A program made the position numbers and the translations under genes. The notes beneath the pieces were generated by a model. The model made no database searches. It saw only the letters and a program-made list of their open reading frames with translations, and had not been told where the DNA came from. This document shows positions 10,298 to 19,768 of a DNA stretch of 64,000 nt, in pieces (positions within the stretch are counted from its first letter, which is position 1; every line of letters starts with the position of its first letter). Origin of the DNA: Streptomyces sp. WZ.A104 (GTDB lineage Bacteria; Actinomycetota; Actinomycetes; Streptomycetales; Streptomycetaceae); contig NZ_NWVL01000041.1 in the NCBI RefSeq assembly GCF_002382885.1, positions 1 through 64,000 on the forward strand. The letters are read 5' to 3'.

Positions 10298-13009
10298 GTG
10301 GCTGAGACGGCATCGAAGAAGACGGCAGACAACCGACCGCGCCTGCTCCTCATGGACGGGCACTCCCTGGCGTACCGGGCGTTCTTCGCCCTGCCCGCGG
10401 AGAATTTCACGACCTCGGTGGGCCAGCCGACGAACGCCGTGTACGGCTTCATGTCGATGCTGGCGAACACCCTGCGTGACGAGTCGCCCACGCACTTCGC
10501 GGTCGCGTTCGACGTGTCCCGCAAGACCTGGCGCGCCCAGGAGTTCCCTGAGTACAAGGCGAACCGCTCCAAGACCCCCGATGAGTTCAAGGGGCAGGTC
10601 GAGCTGATCGGCGAGCTGCTGGACGCGATGCACGCGGACCGGTTCGCGGTGGACGGCTTCGAGGCGGACGACGTCATCGCGACGCTCGCGACGCAGGCCG
10701 AGGCGGCCGGGTTCGAGGTGCTGATCGTCACCGGCGACCGGGACTCCTTCCAGCTGATCACGGAGAACGTGACCGTGCTCTACCCCACCAAGGGGGTCTC
10801 CGAGCTGACCCGGTTCACCCCGGAGAAGGTCGTCGAGAAGTACGGACTCACCCCGCAGCAGTATCCGGACTTCGCGGCTCTGCGCGGCGACCCGTCCGAC
10901 AATCTCCCGGGGATCCCCGGGGTCGGTGAGAAGACCGCCGCGAAGTGGATCAACCAGTTCGGTTCCTTCGCCGAGCTGGTCGAGCGGGCCGACGAGGTCA
11001 AGGGCAAGGCCGGGCAGAATTTCCGCGACCACCTGGACGCGGTGAAGATGAACCGCGTGCTGACCGAGATGGTCCGCGACGTGGAGCTGCCGAAGACCCC
11101 CACCGAGCTGGAGCGCGCCCCCTACGACCGTACGGCGGTCACCGGCGTCCTCGATGTCCTGGAGATCCGCAATCCGAGCCTGCGCGAGCGGCTGCTCGCC
11201 GTCGACCCGGGTGCGGAGGAGGCAGGGCCGCCCGCCCCCGCCGCGGGGATCGAGCTGGACGGCGCGGTCCTCGGCTCCGGCGAGGTCACCCCCTGGCTGG
11301 AGGCGCACGGCGGGCAGCCGCTCGGCGTCATGACCGTCGACACCTGGTCGCTGGGGGCCGGCACGGTCACCGAGGTCGCCCTCGCCGCCGCCGACGGGGC
11401 CGCCGCGTGGCTTGACCCGACCCAGCTCGACGAGGCCGACGGGAAGGCGTTCGAGGCCTGGGCGGCGGACCCGGCGCGCCCCAAGGTCCTGCACAACGCC
11501 AAGAACGTGATGCGGGTCTTCCCCGAGATGGGCTGGCGGCTCGAAGGCGTCACGATGGACACCGCGCTCGCCGCGTATCTGGTGAAGCCGGGCCGTCGTT
11601 CCTTCGCTCTGGACGCGCTGGCCGTGGAGTACCTGGGCCGTGAGCTGGCCCCGGCCGCCGCCTCCGACGGGCAACTGGCCTTCGGCGCGGACGACCGGGC
11701 CGAGGCGGACGCCCTGATGGCGCAGGCGCGGGCCGTGCTCGACCTGGGCGACGCGTTCAACACCCGCCTGAAGGAGGTGGGCGCGGCGGAGCTCCTGCAC
11801 GACATGGAGCTGCCGACCTCGATCCTCCTGGCCCGTCTGGAGCGGCACGGCATCGCCGCGGACCGGGCCCATCTGGAGTCCATGGAGCAGCAGTTCGCCG
11901 GGACCGTGCAGCAGGCGATCAAGGAGGCGCACGCGGCGGTCGGCCGCGAGTTCAACCTCGGTTCGCCCAAGCAGCTCCAGGAAATCCTCTTCGGCGAGCT
12001 GGGCCTGCCGAAGACGAAGAAGACCAAGACCGGATACACCACGGACGCGGACGCCCTGGCCTGGCTCGCCGCGCAGACCGAGCACGAGCTGCCGGTCCTG
12101 ATGCTGCGCCACCGCGAGCAGGCGAAGCTCCGAGTCACCGTCGAGGGTCTGATCAAGACGATCGCCGCCGACGGCCGTATCCACACCACGTTCAACCAGA
12201 CCGTGGCGGCGACGGGCCGGCTCTCCTCCACCGATCCCAACCTGCAGAACATCCCCGTCCGCACGGACGAGGGCCGGGCGATCCGCCGGGGCTTCGTCGT
12301 CGGTGAGGGCTTCGAGACCCTGATGACGGCGGACTACAGCCAGATCGAGCTGCGGGTGATGGCGCACCTCTCCGAGGACGCCGGTCTCATCGAGGCGTTC
12401 ACCTCCGGCGAGGACCTGCACACCACGGTCGCCTCCCAGGTCTTCGGCGTCGAGAAGCCGGCCGTCGACGCCGAGATGCGCCGCAAGATCAAGGCCATGT
12501 CGTACGGCCTGGCCTACGGCCTCTCCGCGTTCGGTCTTTCCCAGCAGCTGAACATCGACCCCGCCGAGGCCCGGGTGCTGATGGACACCTACTTCGAGCG
12601 GTTCGGCGGGGTACGGGACTATCTCCACCGGGTCGTCGAGGAGGCCAGGGCCACGGGATACACGGAGACGATCCTCGGCCGCCGCCGCTATCTCCCCGAC
12701 CTCAACAGCGACAACCGCCAGCGCCGCGAGGCCGCCGAGCGGATGGCGCTCAACGCCCCGATCCAGGGCACGGCCGCGGACATCGTGAAGGTGGCGATGC
12801 TGCGGGTGGACCGGGCGCTGACCGAGGCGAGGCTGACCTCGCGGATGCTGCTCCAGGTACACGACGAAATCGTCCTGGAGATCGCCAAGGGCGAGCGGCA
12901 GCAGGTGGAGGAGATCCTGCGCCACGAGATGGCCCACGCGGTCGAGCTGCGCGCCCCGCTGGACGTCTCGGTCGGCGTCGGCAAGGACTGGGAGTCGGCG
13001 GCGCACTGA
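10298..13009 (+). CDS. polA: DNA polymerase I
   Basis: 903-residue family A polymerase, normal length for Streptomyces. Residues 1-300 form the 5'-3' exonuclease (LLLMDGHSLAYRAFF; helix-hairpin-helix NLPGIPGVGEKTAAKW). The middle domain (about 325-510) sits where the 3'-5' exonuclease belongs but lacks its DxE metal residues, so it is probably inactive, as in other actinobacteria. The polymerase domain has motif A DYSQIELRVMAHL, the O-helix RRKIKAMSYGLAYG and motif C LLQVHDEIVLE. The GTG at 10298 is chosen because the preceding in-frame sequence is non-conserved and overlaps the divergent molybdoenzyme gene. It works in lagging-strand maturation and excision-repair gap filling. Confidence 0.97.
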   Translation: MAETASKKTADNRPRLLLMDGHSLAYRAFFALPAENFTTSVGQPTNAVYGFMSMLANTLRDESPTHFAVAFDVSRKTWRAQEFPEYKANRSKTPDEFKGQVELIGELLDAMHADRFAVDGFEADDVIATLATQAEAAGFEVLIVTGDRDSFQLITENVTVLYPTKGVSELTRFTPEKVVEKYGLTPQQYPDFAALRGDPSDNLPGIPGVGEKTAAKWINQFGSFAELVERADEVKGKAGQNFRDHLDAVKMNRVLTEMVRDVELPKTPTELERAPYDRTAVTGVLDVLEIRNPSLRERLLAVDPGAEEAGPPAPAAGIELDGAVLGSGEVTPWLEAHGGQPLGVMTVDTWSLGAGTVTEVALAAADGAAAWLDPTQLDEADGKAFEAWAADPARPKVLHNAKNVMRVFPEMGWRLEGVTMDTALAAYLVKPGRRSFALDALAVEYLGRELAPAAASDGQLAFGADDRAEADALMAQARAVLDLGDAFNTRLKEVGAAELLHDMELPTSILLARLERHGIAADRAHLESMEQQFAGTVQQAIKEAHAAVGREFNLGSPKQLQEILFGELGLPKTKKTKTGYTTDADALAWLAAQTEHELPVLMLRHREQAKLRVTVEGLIKTIAADGRIHTTFNQTVAATGRLSSTDPNLQNIPVRTDEGRAIRRGFVVGEGFETLMTADYSQIELRVMAHLSEDAGLIEAFTSGEDLHTTVASQVFGVEKPAVDAEMRRKIKAMSYGLAYGLSAFGLSQQLNIDPAEARVLMDTYFERFGGVRDYLHRVVEEARATGYTETILGRRRYLPDLNSDNRQRREAAERMALNAPIQGTAADIVKVAMLRVDRALTEARLTSRMLLQVHDEIVLEIAKGERQQVEEILRHEMAHAVELRAPLDVSVGVGKDWESAAH

Positions 13010-13020
13010 CCTGCGTACAA

Positions 13021-13059
13021 GGAAGGGCCCGGAGCCGCACTGCGGTTCTGGGCCCTTCC
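13021..13059. terminator. bidirectional terminator polA / DUF4184 gene
   Basis: A perfect 10-bp outer stem (GGAAGGGCCC and its complement) encloses a second inner stem GCCGCA/TGCGGT, making one long hairpin between convergent genes, 12 bases after the polA stop. Confidence 0.85.
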
Positions 13060-13071
13060 GCGTGCTGCCGC

Positions 13072-13944
13072 CTACTCCCGGCCGACTGCTTCCGTGCGCC
13101 GCTCCTGCGGTACGGGCACGGCCCGCCCCGGGGCCCTGCCGTGCCGCACCCGCAGCAGCCGCATCCCCACCCCGTACAGCAGCAGCCCGGCCGCCAGCCC
13201 GGCGCCCGCGCCGAAGCAGGCGGTCGGGATGATGTCGAGCGGGTTCTCGACTCTTCCGAAGTGGGCGTACCAGCGGGCGCACCGGTGGACGGTCCCCAGC
13301 AGCACGCAGCCGGCCAGCAGACCGATCGCGCCCCACCGTTCGCCCCGGCCGAGCACCGGGAGCGCCTCCGGCACCGGGGCCGCGGCCGTGCGCCGCAGGC
13401 CCGTGGCGAGGAACCAGCCGAGTACCACCAGCGCCAGAGCCGAACTGCCGTACTGGACGAACTGGTACACCGGGAGCCCGCCGACGCTCCGGCTCAGCAC
13501 CGGCAGCAGCTCGGTCCCCCACCGGCTGTGGTGGGTGAACGCGTCCCACATCACATGCGTGGCCGCGCCGATCGCGGCCGAGAGGGCGAACCACAGCCAG
13601 GCCGACGGCCCGAACGAGGCCCGGGTCCACCGCCGCCCCCGGACGAAGGCGTGGACCCGGCCCCGTACGCGTATGGGCAACAGCGCCACGAGAGGCTCCC
13701 GAAGCAGCGCCCACACCGCGACCAGCACCGCGGCGATCAGCACGTTCACCGTGGCGACGCCCAGGAACGTGTGGGTGAAGGACCCGAACTCCATCGCGCC
13801 CGGAATCACCGTGTCCGCGAAGTAGGTGACGTCCGGCGCGAACGAACCGGCGACGAGGGCCGAGGGCAGCAGCGGCGACCGGGCGGTCCCGTTCCGGTGG
13901 ATGGCCGGGAGCACGGCGGCGGCATGACTGAGCGTGAACGGCAT
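13072..13944 (-). CDS. DUF4184 family membrane protein
   Basis: 290-residue integral membrane protein with about seven hydrophobic segments. The N-terminus MPFTLSHAAAVLP and the later GSFAPDVTYF and SFTHTFLGV are the hallmark of DUF4184, distantly similar to membrane metal-dependent hydrolases of the YdjM type, which keep His/Asp pairs in the membrane (here SH, PD, TH, HVMWDAFTHHS). The start is the ATG at 13944, giving the conserved MPFT. The gene is convergent with polA. The biochemical role is unknown; a metal-dependent membrane hydrolase is the family-based guess. Confidence 0.85.
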   Translation of the reverse strand: MPFTLSHAAAVLPAIHRNGTARSPLLPSALVAGSFAPDVTYFADTVIPGAMEFGSFTHTFLGVATVNVLIAAVLVAVWALLREPLVALLPIRVRGRVHAFVRGRRWTRASFGPSAWLWFALSAAIGAATHVMWDAFTHHSRWGTELLPVLSRSVGGLPVYQFVQYGSSALALVVLGWFLATGLRRTAAAPVPEALPVLGRGERWGAIGLLAGCVLLGTVHRCARWYAHFGRVENPLDIIPTACFGAGAGLAAGLLLYGVGMRLLRVRHGRAPGRAVPVPQERRTEAVGRE

Positions 13945-14132
13945 GGCGGCAAGTATGCGGGACCGTTCGGGCACCATTGCGTGACCGATGGGACAGCGGG
14001 CTCGCGGGAACGATGAGAAAACAGTAAGAAGCGGTCAGGGCTCGGCGCTCGGGCCGCACATGGTGCCGTAGGGTCGGCAGAGCCTTGCGCTGGGGAGCGC
14101 GAGCAGCCTTCGAGGGGGAGGGACCGGAACGT

Positions 14133-15941
14133 ATGGCAGCGCACATTCGCCGACGTCTGCGCAAGGGGGCCGCGAACACCGCGATGGCGGCGGCCGCCGT
14201 AGCGGCACTGGCGGCCTCGCAGGCCCCCGCGGCACCGCTGACCGGCGGCTCCGCGGGCGGCGGGGACCCGACGGCGGCCGGTGAGGACACCGCGGGCGCC
14301 GAGGGCGGTGCCGCGACCGGCAACTCGTCCTACTACACGGACCTTCCGCCCCTCGTCACGCCCGACAAGCCCGGCTCGTCCAGCAACCTCCCGGTGGCCG
14401 CCAGTGCTGAAGCGGGCATTCCGGCCTCGATCCTCGCCGCGTACAAGCAGGCCGAGAGCACCGTCGCGACCACCGACCCCACCTGCCGGCTGCCCTGGCA
14501 GCTCCTCGCGGCGATCGGCAAGGTCGAGTCCGGTCAGGCCCGTGGCGGGCGCGTCGACGCCAACGGCACCACCATCTCCCCGATCCTCGGCCCGGCCCTC
14601 AACGGCCAGGGCTTCGCGCTGATCAAGGACACCGACGGCGGGGCGTACGACAGCGACGCGGTCCACGACCGGGCGGTGGGCCCGATGCAGTTCATCCCGT
14701 CGACCTGGGCCGCCTGGGGTCAGGACGCCAACGGCGACGGCCGCAAGGACCCCAACAACATCTACGACGCGGCGCTCGCCGCCGGGCGCTACCTCTGCGC
14801 GAACGACCGTGATCTGGCCGTCGGCGCCGACCTCGACCGGGCGGTGCTGAGCTACAACCGCTCGACGGAGTATCTGCGTACGGTCCGCTCCTGGTTCGCG
14901 TACTACCAGCGCGGTACGCACGAGGTGCCCGACGGCACCGGAGCGCTGCCGACCGCCCCGAGCACCCCGTCCGGCTCCACCCCGAGCCCGACCCCCACCC
15001 CGAGCGGTACCCCGGGTCCCAAGCCCTCCCCGTCCAAGCCGGGCGCCACGAAGCCGACCCCGGGGCCCTCGAAGCCCGGTGGCGGCTCCACCAGCCCGAC
15101 GCCCACGCCGACCCCGACCCCGACCCCCACGCCGACCCCGACCCCGACCCCCACGCCGACCCCGACCCCGACCCCCACCCCGACACCGTCCGAGACCTTC
15201 GGCTCCCTGGAGAACGCGGGCACCGGCCCGCTGCGCGCCACCGCGGGCACCACGTTCGACGAGCGGATCGCCGTCCGCGCCCGCAACGTGCTCGGCGCCC
15301 CGCTCGCCGAGGTCCCCGTCACCTTCACCGTCACCGGGGACACCGGAACACTCTTCGCGGGCGGCAGGAAGACCGTCACCGTGAAGACGGGGGCCGACGG
15401 CACCGCAACCGCCCCCGAACTCCAGGCGGGCGAGGAGGCCGGGGAGTTCACCGTGACCGCCGTCGCGGGCACCGTCAGGCCGCGCACCCTGACCTACGCG
15501 GCGACCGTCACCGCCCGACAGGCCGACGAGATCGTCCGGACCGACGAGAAGGCGCTCGTCGCCGCGCCCGGCGAGAAGTTCGAGGACGCCGTCACTCTCA
15601 AGGCGACCTTCGAGGGCGCTGCCGCCGCCGGAGTGGCCGTCACCGCCACGATGATCACGGACGGCGAGAAGCCCGTCGAGAACGACAAGGGCCCGTACTT
15701 CAAGGAGGACGCGGACGGCGAGCCGCTGCGGACCCTGGAGCTCGCCACGGACGCCGACGGCCTGCTCCGGCTCCCGGAGATCTTCGCCGACGACACCGCG
15801 GGCACGTACAAGCTGCTCCTCACCACCGAGGGCGGCGCCACGGTCGTCGTCGAGCTGACGGTCCGGGCGGCGGAGGAGAGGGACCAGGCGCCGGAGGACA
15901 CAGTCGAGGCACCGGAGGAGACGGCACCCCCCGAGGCCTGA
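14133..15941 (+). CDS. secreted lytic transglycosylase with Pro-Thr linker and Ig-like domains
   Basis: 602-residue exported cell-wall enzyme. The ATG at 14133 follows a GGGGGAGGGA ribosome site. A basic start and hydrophobic stretch (residues 5-35) form a signal peptide. Residues about 115-270 are an MltB/SLT_2-type transglycosylase domain with catalytic Glu132 in AIGKVESGQ, then GPMQFIPSTWAAWG and the Ca-binding-like DANGDGRKDPNNIYD. Residues about 285-355 are a Pro/Thr/Ser linker encoded by 24-bp repeats. The C-terminal 240 residues form two bacterial Ig-like (invasin-type) domains, probably spanning or anchoring to the wall. A terminator follows directly. Confidence 0.92.
   Translation: MAAHIRRRLRKGAANTAMAAAAVAALAASQAPAAPLTGGSAGGGDPTAAGEDTAGAEGGAATGNSSYYTDLPPLVTPDKPGSSSNLPVAASAEAGIPASILAAYKQAESTVATTDPTCRLPWQLLAAIGKVESGQARGGRVDANGTTISPILGPALNGQGFALIKDTDGGAYDSDAVHDRAVGPMQFIPSTWAAWGQDANGDGRKDPNNIYDAALAAGRYLCANDRDLAVGADLDRAVLSYNRSTEYLRTVRSWFAYYQRGTHEVPDGTGALPTAPSTPSGSTPSPTPTPSGTPGPKPSPSKPGATKPTPGPSKPGGGSTSPTPTPTPTPTPTPTPTPTPTPTPTPTPTPTPSETFGSLENAGTGPLRATAGTTFDERIAVRARNVLGAPLAEVPVTFTVTGDTGTLFAGGRKTVTVKTGADGTATAPELQAGEEAGEFTVTAVAGTVRPRTLTYAATVTARQADEIVRTDEKALVAAPGEKFEDAVTLKATFEGAAAAGVAVTATMITDGEKPVENDKGPYFKEDADGEPLRTLELATDADGLLRLPEIFADDTAGTYKLLLTTEGGATVVVELTVRAAEERDQAPEDTVEAPEETAPPEA
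15105..15190 (+). repeat. 24-bp tandem repeat encoding (TP)n linker
   Basis: Three full copies and a partial fourth of a 24-bp unit, each starting ACGCCGACCCC (positions 15105, 15129, 15153; a variant at 15177). It encodes Thr-Pro alternation in the transglycosylase linker and is likely to vary in copy number by slippage. Confidence 0.9.
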
Positions 15942-15963
15942 TCCGGCCGGCCCGGCCGAAGCC

Positions 15964-15998
15964 GACAGCCCCCGCACCCACCCGGTGCGGGGGCTGTC
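15964..15998 (+). terminator. terminator of transglycosylase gene
   Basis: A perfect 15-bp stem (15964-15978 with 15984-15998) with a 5-base loop lies 22 bases after the stop codon. Confidence 0.85.
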
Positions 15999-16081
15999 CG
16001 CTGTGTTCTCATCTCGCGCCCCGGTTGCTACGGTGCCCCGACCCTGACGATCCATCAGATCACTGTCCCGGGAGGCCGAGC

Positions 16082-16219
16082 ATGCGTGCCCTCGTCGCCG
16101 CCGCCGTCGGACTGGCCGCCGCCCTCGCGCTCGTGTTCACGATCACCGCCGTCGGCCCCCCGGCCGGGGAGACCTCGCCCGAACCCCTGCTGACCACGGT
16201 CCCCGGCCCGAAGAAGTAG
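16082..16219 (+). CDS. small single-pass protein (SPW_0924-like)
   Basis: 45-residue protein beginning MRALVAAAVGLAAALALVF: one hydrophobic N-terminal segment (signal anchor or cleavable signal), then a short Pro/Thr-rich tail ending PGPKK. A GGGAGG ribosome site lies six bases before the ATG. I recognise it as the small conserved streptomycete family named SPW_0924. It precedes the DUF3068 gene by 25 bases and is probably cotranscribed with it. No function is known. Confidence 0.8.
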   Translation: MRALVAAAVGLAAALALVFTITAVGPPAGETSPEPLLTTVPGPKK

Positions 16220-16244
16220 CACCGCAGACGGAGAGGTCACCACC

Positions 16245-17210
16245 ATGCGCCGCCGAGCCGGTCTCGTACTCCTGGCCTTCGCCGTGTTCTTCGCCGCCAT
16301 GTCGCCGCTGCTGCGCTGGTACGCGTTCCCCCGCCTGGCCAAGGTCCCGCCGAACCAGTACCAGGAAGTCGTCCTGGAGGCGAAGCCCGCCACCCTCCTC
16401 GACTACTCCACCCTCCAGGCGAAGGAGGTCGAGAAGATCACCATCGTCCAGACCCTCAAGGGCAACGTCGAGGAGTCCGAGAAGATCGAACGCAGCGCCG
16501 GGCGCGACGTCGTCGTCTGGGACGCCCTCTCCTACGTCCAGGGCCCCGACGGCAGGATGGTCTCCCAGATCCCCGAGCGCTACATCTTCGACGCCCACAG
16601 CCAGGCCCCCGTCAACGCCACCGGCGAGATGGTCGACGGCGATCCCGTCCGGCGCGAGGGCATCGAGTTCAAGTGGCCCTTCCTCACCGAGAAACGGGAC
16701 TACGAGTACTTCGACGCCCAGACCCGCACCACCGCGCCCATCCACTACAAGGGCACCCGCACCTTCCGCGGCCTGGAGGTCTACTACTTCGAGCAGACCA
16801 TCCCGTGGACGAAGGTCCCGATGCCCAAGAAGATGCCCATCGAGGGCGTCACCGCCGAGCAGATCGCCCGGACCGGCATGACCCGCTGGTACACCACCAA
16901 GCGCATGTTCTGGGTCGAGCCGGTCACCGGCGCCCCCGTCAACGGCGAGGAGATCCACAAGGAGGAGCTGCGCAACGCGAAGAAGATGGGCATGTCCAAG
17001 GACACGGTCACCGCGTTCGACGGCCATGTGAAGATGCGCGAGGACTACATCGTGGACACCGTCGACCTGGTCAAGTCCCAGCGCGTCCTGGTCCTCCTCC
17101 TCACCTCGTACCTGCCCTGGGGCTTCCTCTGCCTCGGTATCGGACTGCTCGCGCTGGCGCTCTGGCTGGAGGCGCGCTCCCGAACCCCGAAGATCCCTAC
17201 GAGCGCTTGA
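16245..17210 (+). CDS. DUF3068 membrane-anchored protein
   Basis: 321 residues. There is an N-terminal membrane segment (MRRRAGLVLLAFAVFFAAM), a long extracellular domain with the family pattern ALSYVQGPDGRMVSQIPERYIFDAHSQ, and a C-terminal membrane segment (VLVLLLTSYLPWGFLCLGIGLL). DUF3068 proteins are envelope proteins of actinomycetes; members are also annotated as PorA family. A GGAGAGG ribosome site precedes the ATG. The last 14 bases overlap the 3' end of the convergent hrpB gene, so no separate terminator fits between them. Confidence 0.9.
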   Translation: MRRRAGLVLLAFAVFFAAMSPLLRWYAFPRLAKVPPNQYQEVVLEAKPATLLDYSTLQAKEVEKITIVQTLKGNVEESEKIERSAGRDVVVWDALSYVQGPDGRMVSQIPERYIFDAHSQAPVNATGEMVDGDPVRREGIEFKWPFLTEKRDYEYFDAQTRTTAPIHYKGTRTFRGLEVYYFEQTIPWTKVPMPKKMPIEGVTAEQIARTGMTRWYTTKRMFWVEPVTGAPVNGEEIHKEELRNAKKMGMSKDTVTAFDGHVKMREDYIVDTVDLVKSQRVLVLLLTSYLPWGFLCLGIGLLALALWLEARSRTPKIPTSA

Positions 17211-19701
17211 GCCGCGCCGAGGTGAACCGCGTCGCCCCTACGGTCGCGGGGTCCTCCGGCCACGGATGCTTCGGGTAGCGGCCGCGCAGCTCCGCCCGTA
17301 CGGCCTTGTAGCCGTCCTGCCAGAACGACGCCAGGTCCGCCGTCACGGCCGCGGGCCGCCCGGCGGGGGAGAGCAGGTGGACCAGGACCGGCACCCCGGC
17401 CACCCGGGGCGTCTCGGCCAGCCCGAACAACTCCTGGAGCTTCACCGCCAGTACGGGCTGTTCGCCGCCGTACTCGACCCGGATACGGGAACCGCTCGGC
17501 ACCTCGATCCGCTCCGGCGCCAGCTCGTCGAGGCGTACGGCCTCGCCCGTCGCCCACGGCAGCAGCCGGCGCAGCGCCTGGCCCGCGTCGATCCGGCCGA
17601 GGTCCGCCCGCCGTCGCGCCCGCGACAGCTCCGGCTCCAGCCAGGCACCCGGATCCGCGAGCAGCGCCCCGTCCGACACGTCCGGCCACGGCGCCCCCAG
17701 CACCCGGTGCAGGAACGCCAGGCGCAGCCGCAACTGCTCACTGTCCCGGGTCCACCGCAGCAGCCCGAGCCCGTTCCGGCCGAGCCCTTCCACCAGGGCG
17801 CCGCGCACCAGCTCCGGGTCCGGCTGCTTCAGGGGCCGTACCGCCAGCTCCACCGCCCCCACCCGGTCCACCGACCGGGCCACCACATCGCCGTCCACCC
17901 AGCGGACCTCCTCGCCCCGCACCCGCAGCTGCCCGGCGGCGAGGAGCGCGGTGTCCTCGTCGACCACCGCGGCCAGCCGCACCCGGGCCGAGGCCGCGTG
18001 GGCGGGCCGGTCCGCGACGGCCACGGCCAGCCAGGGAGCGCTGCGCAGCCGCGACCCCTCCCGCAGCTCCGCACCCGTCCCCGACACCATCAGGAACGCC
18101 CCCTCGCCCCGGGCCCGCGCCACCCGCTCCGGGAACGCCAGGGCGGCGAGGAGGCCGACGGCGGCGTCATCGGAGGTCCCTGGGAGTGCTGTCCCGGTGT
18201 CGCCCACCGAAGCCGACAACCGCCGCGCCTCCTGCCGCCAGCGCACCGCGTAGCCGTCCTGGCCCCGACGGGCGGTCCGCAGCGCCACCGCGAGATCGTC
18301 CCCGTACTCCCTCGGCGGCTCCTCGCTCAGCAGCGCCACCACCTCCGCGGCCCGCCGCGCCCCGACCTCCGCGGCCCCGTCCAGCAGCGCCCGCGCCAGC
18401 CGGGGATGGAGCCCGAGCCGGGCCATCGCTACGCCCCGGTCGGTGACCCGGCCCGTAGCGTCCACCGCGCCGACCGCGCCCAGCACCTCGCGGGCCGCGC
18501 CCATCGCCCCGGCGGGCGGCGGGTCCAGCAGAGCGAGCGACGAGGCGTCCGGGTCGCCCCAGCACGCCGCCTGGAGCGCGAACGCCGCGAGGTCGGCGAC
18601 CTTGATCTCCGGGGCCGGGAAGCGCGCGAGCCGCCCGTCCTCGGCCTGCTCCCAGCACCGGTACACGGCTCCCGGAGCCTCCCGCCCCGCACGCCCGGCG
18701 CGCTGCCGCCCGGACGCCTGGGAGGCCCGTACGGTGGTCAGGGCGCTCAGGCCCCGGGCGTGGTCGGTACGGGGCTCCCGGGCGAGGCCCGAGTCGACGA
18801 CGACCCGCACGCCCGGCACCGTCAGCGACGACTCCGCCACCGAGGTCGCCAGCACCACCCGCCTGCCCCCGGACGACCCGGCGAGCACCGCGTCCTGCAC
18901 GGCGGCCGGGGCGCGCCCGTGCACCTGGAGCACCTCGGCGTCCACCCCGGCCAGCTGCCCGGCCACCCGCCCGATCTCCCCGACACCGGGCAGGAAACAG
19001 AGCACGTCGCCCTCCCTCTCCGCCAGCGCCCGCCGCACGGTCGCCGCCACATGCGTCAGCAGCGCCGGATCGACCCTCATCCCGTGCGGCGGCTTCACCG
19101 GCCGCACGGGCGGCGCCCAGACCACCTCCACCGCATGCGACACGCCCTGTGCCTCGACCACCGGGGCATCGCCCAGCAACTGGGCCCAGCCCTGCGCGTC
19201 CGTCGTCGCGGACGCCGCCACCAGCCGCAGATCGGGCCGGATCGCCTCCCGTACGTCCAGGAGGAAGGCGGCCGCCGTGTCGGCGTCCAGATGGCGCTCG
19301 TGGCACTCGTCGATGATCACCGCATCGACCCCGGCCAGCTCCTGATCGCGCTGGAGCCGCTGGAGCAGCACCCCGGTGGTCACGACCTCCACCACCGTGT
19401 CCCGCCCCACCACCCGCTCGCCACGCACGGTGAAGCCGACCCGCCCGCCCGGCCGCTCGCCCAGCAGCCAGGCCATCCGCCGCGCCGCGGCCCGCGCGGC
19501 GATCCGCCGCGGCTCCGCGACCACGACCCGGCGCACCGGCCCGTCGCCGGTCAGCCCGGCCAGGACCAGCGGCACGAGGGTTGTCTTGCCGGTACCGGGC
19601 GGTGCGCACAGCACGGCGACGCCCCGGTCGTCGAGCGCACGCTCCAGGGCGGGCACGGCGGTGCGGACGGGCAGACGTTCCAGGGCTTCGGTGCGGATCA
19701 C
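17197..19701 (-). CDS. hrpB: ATP-dependent helicase HrpB
   Basis: 834-residue DEAH-type helicase of the HrpB family, normal length. Walker A is PPGTGKTT at residues 34-41, the DExH box reads IIDECHERH, motif III ASATTD follows, then helicase-C motifs (VVLATSVAESSLTVPGV, QRAGRAGR). The HrpB-specific C-terminal domain is complete and ends YPKHPWPEDPATVGATRFTSARLKRS. The start is GTG at 19701. The Myxococcus and E. coli relatives are RNA/DNA helicases of unclear role. It is convergent with and overlaps the DUF3068 gene by 14 bases. Confidence 0.94.
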   Translation of the reverse strand: MIRTEALERLPVRTAVPALERALDDRGVAVLCAPPGTGKTTLVPLVLAGLTGDGPVRRVVVAEPRRIAARAAARRMAWLLGERPGGRVGFTVRGERVVGRDTVVEVVTTGVLLQRLQRDQELAGVDAVIIDECHERHLDADTAAAFLLDVREAIRPDLRLVAASATTDAQGWAQLLGDAPVVEAQGVSHAVEVVWAPPVRPVKPPHGMRVDPALLTHVAATVRRALAEREGDVLCFLPGVGEIGRVAGQLAGVDAEVLQVHGRAPAAVQDAVLAGSSGGRRVVLATSVAESSLTVPGVRVVVDSGLAREPRTDHARGLSALTTVRASQASGRQRAGRAGREAPGAVYRCWEQAEDGRLARFPAPEIKVADLAAFALQAACWGDPDASSLALLDPPPAGAMGAAREVLGAVGAVDATGRVTDRGVAMARLGLHPRLARALLDGAAEVGARRAAEVVALLSEEPPREYGDDLAVALRTARRGQDGYAVRWRQEARRLSASVGDTGTALPGTSDDAAVGLLAALAFPERVARARGEGAFLMVSGTGAELREGSRLRSAPWLAVAVADRPAHAASARVRLAAVVDEDTALLAAGQLRVRGEEVRWVDGDVVARSVDRVGAVELAVRPLKQPDPELVRGALVEGLGRNGLGLLRWTRDSEQLRLRLAFLHRVLGAPWPDVSDGALLADPGAWLEPELSRARRRADLGRIDAGQALRRLLPWATGEAVRLDELAPERIEVPSGSRIRVEYGGEQPVLAVKLQELFGLAETPRVAGVPVLVHLLSPAGRPAAVTADLASFWQDGYKAVRAELRGRYPKHPWPEDPATVGATRFTSARLKRS

Positions 19702-19768
19702 GTCCCCAGTGTCGTACGGAGTGTCCTCAAGGGTTCCGCCCGGCCCGGCCCGGCCCGTCAGCGGCGGC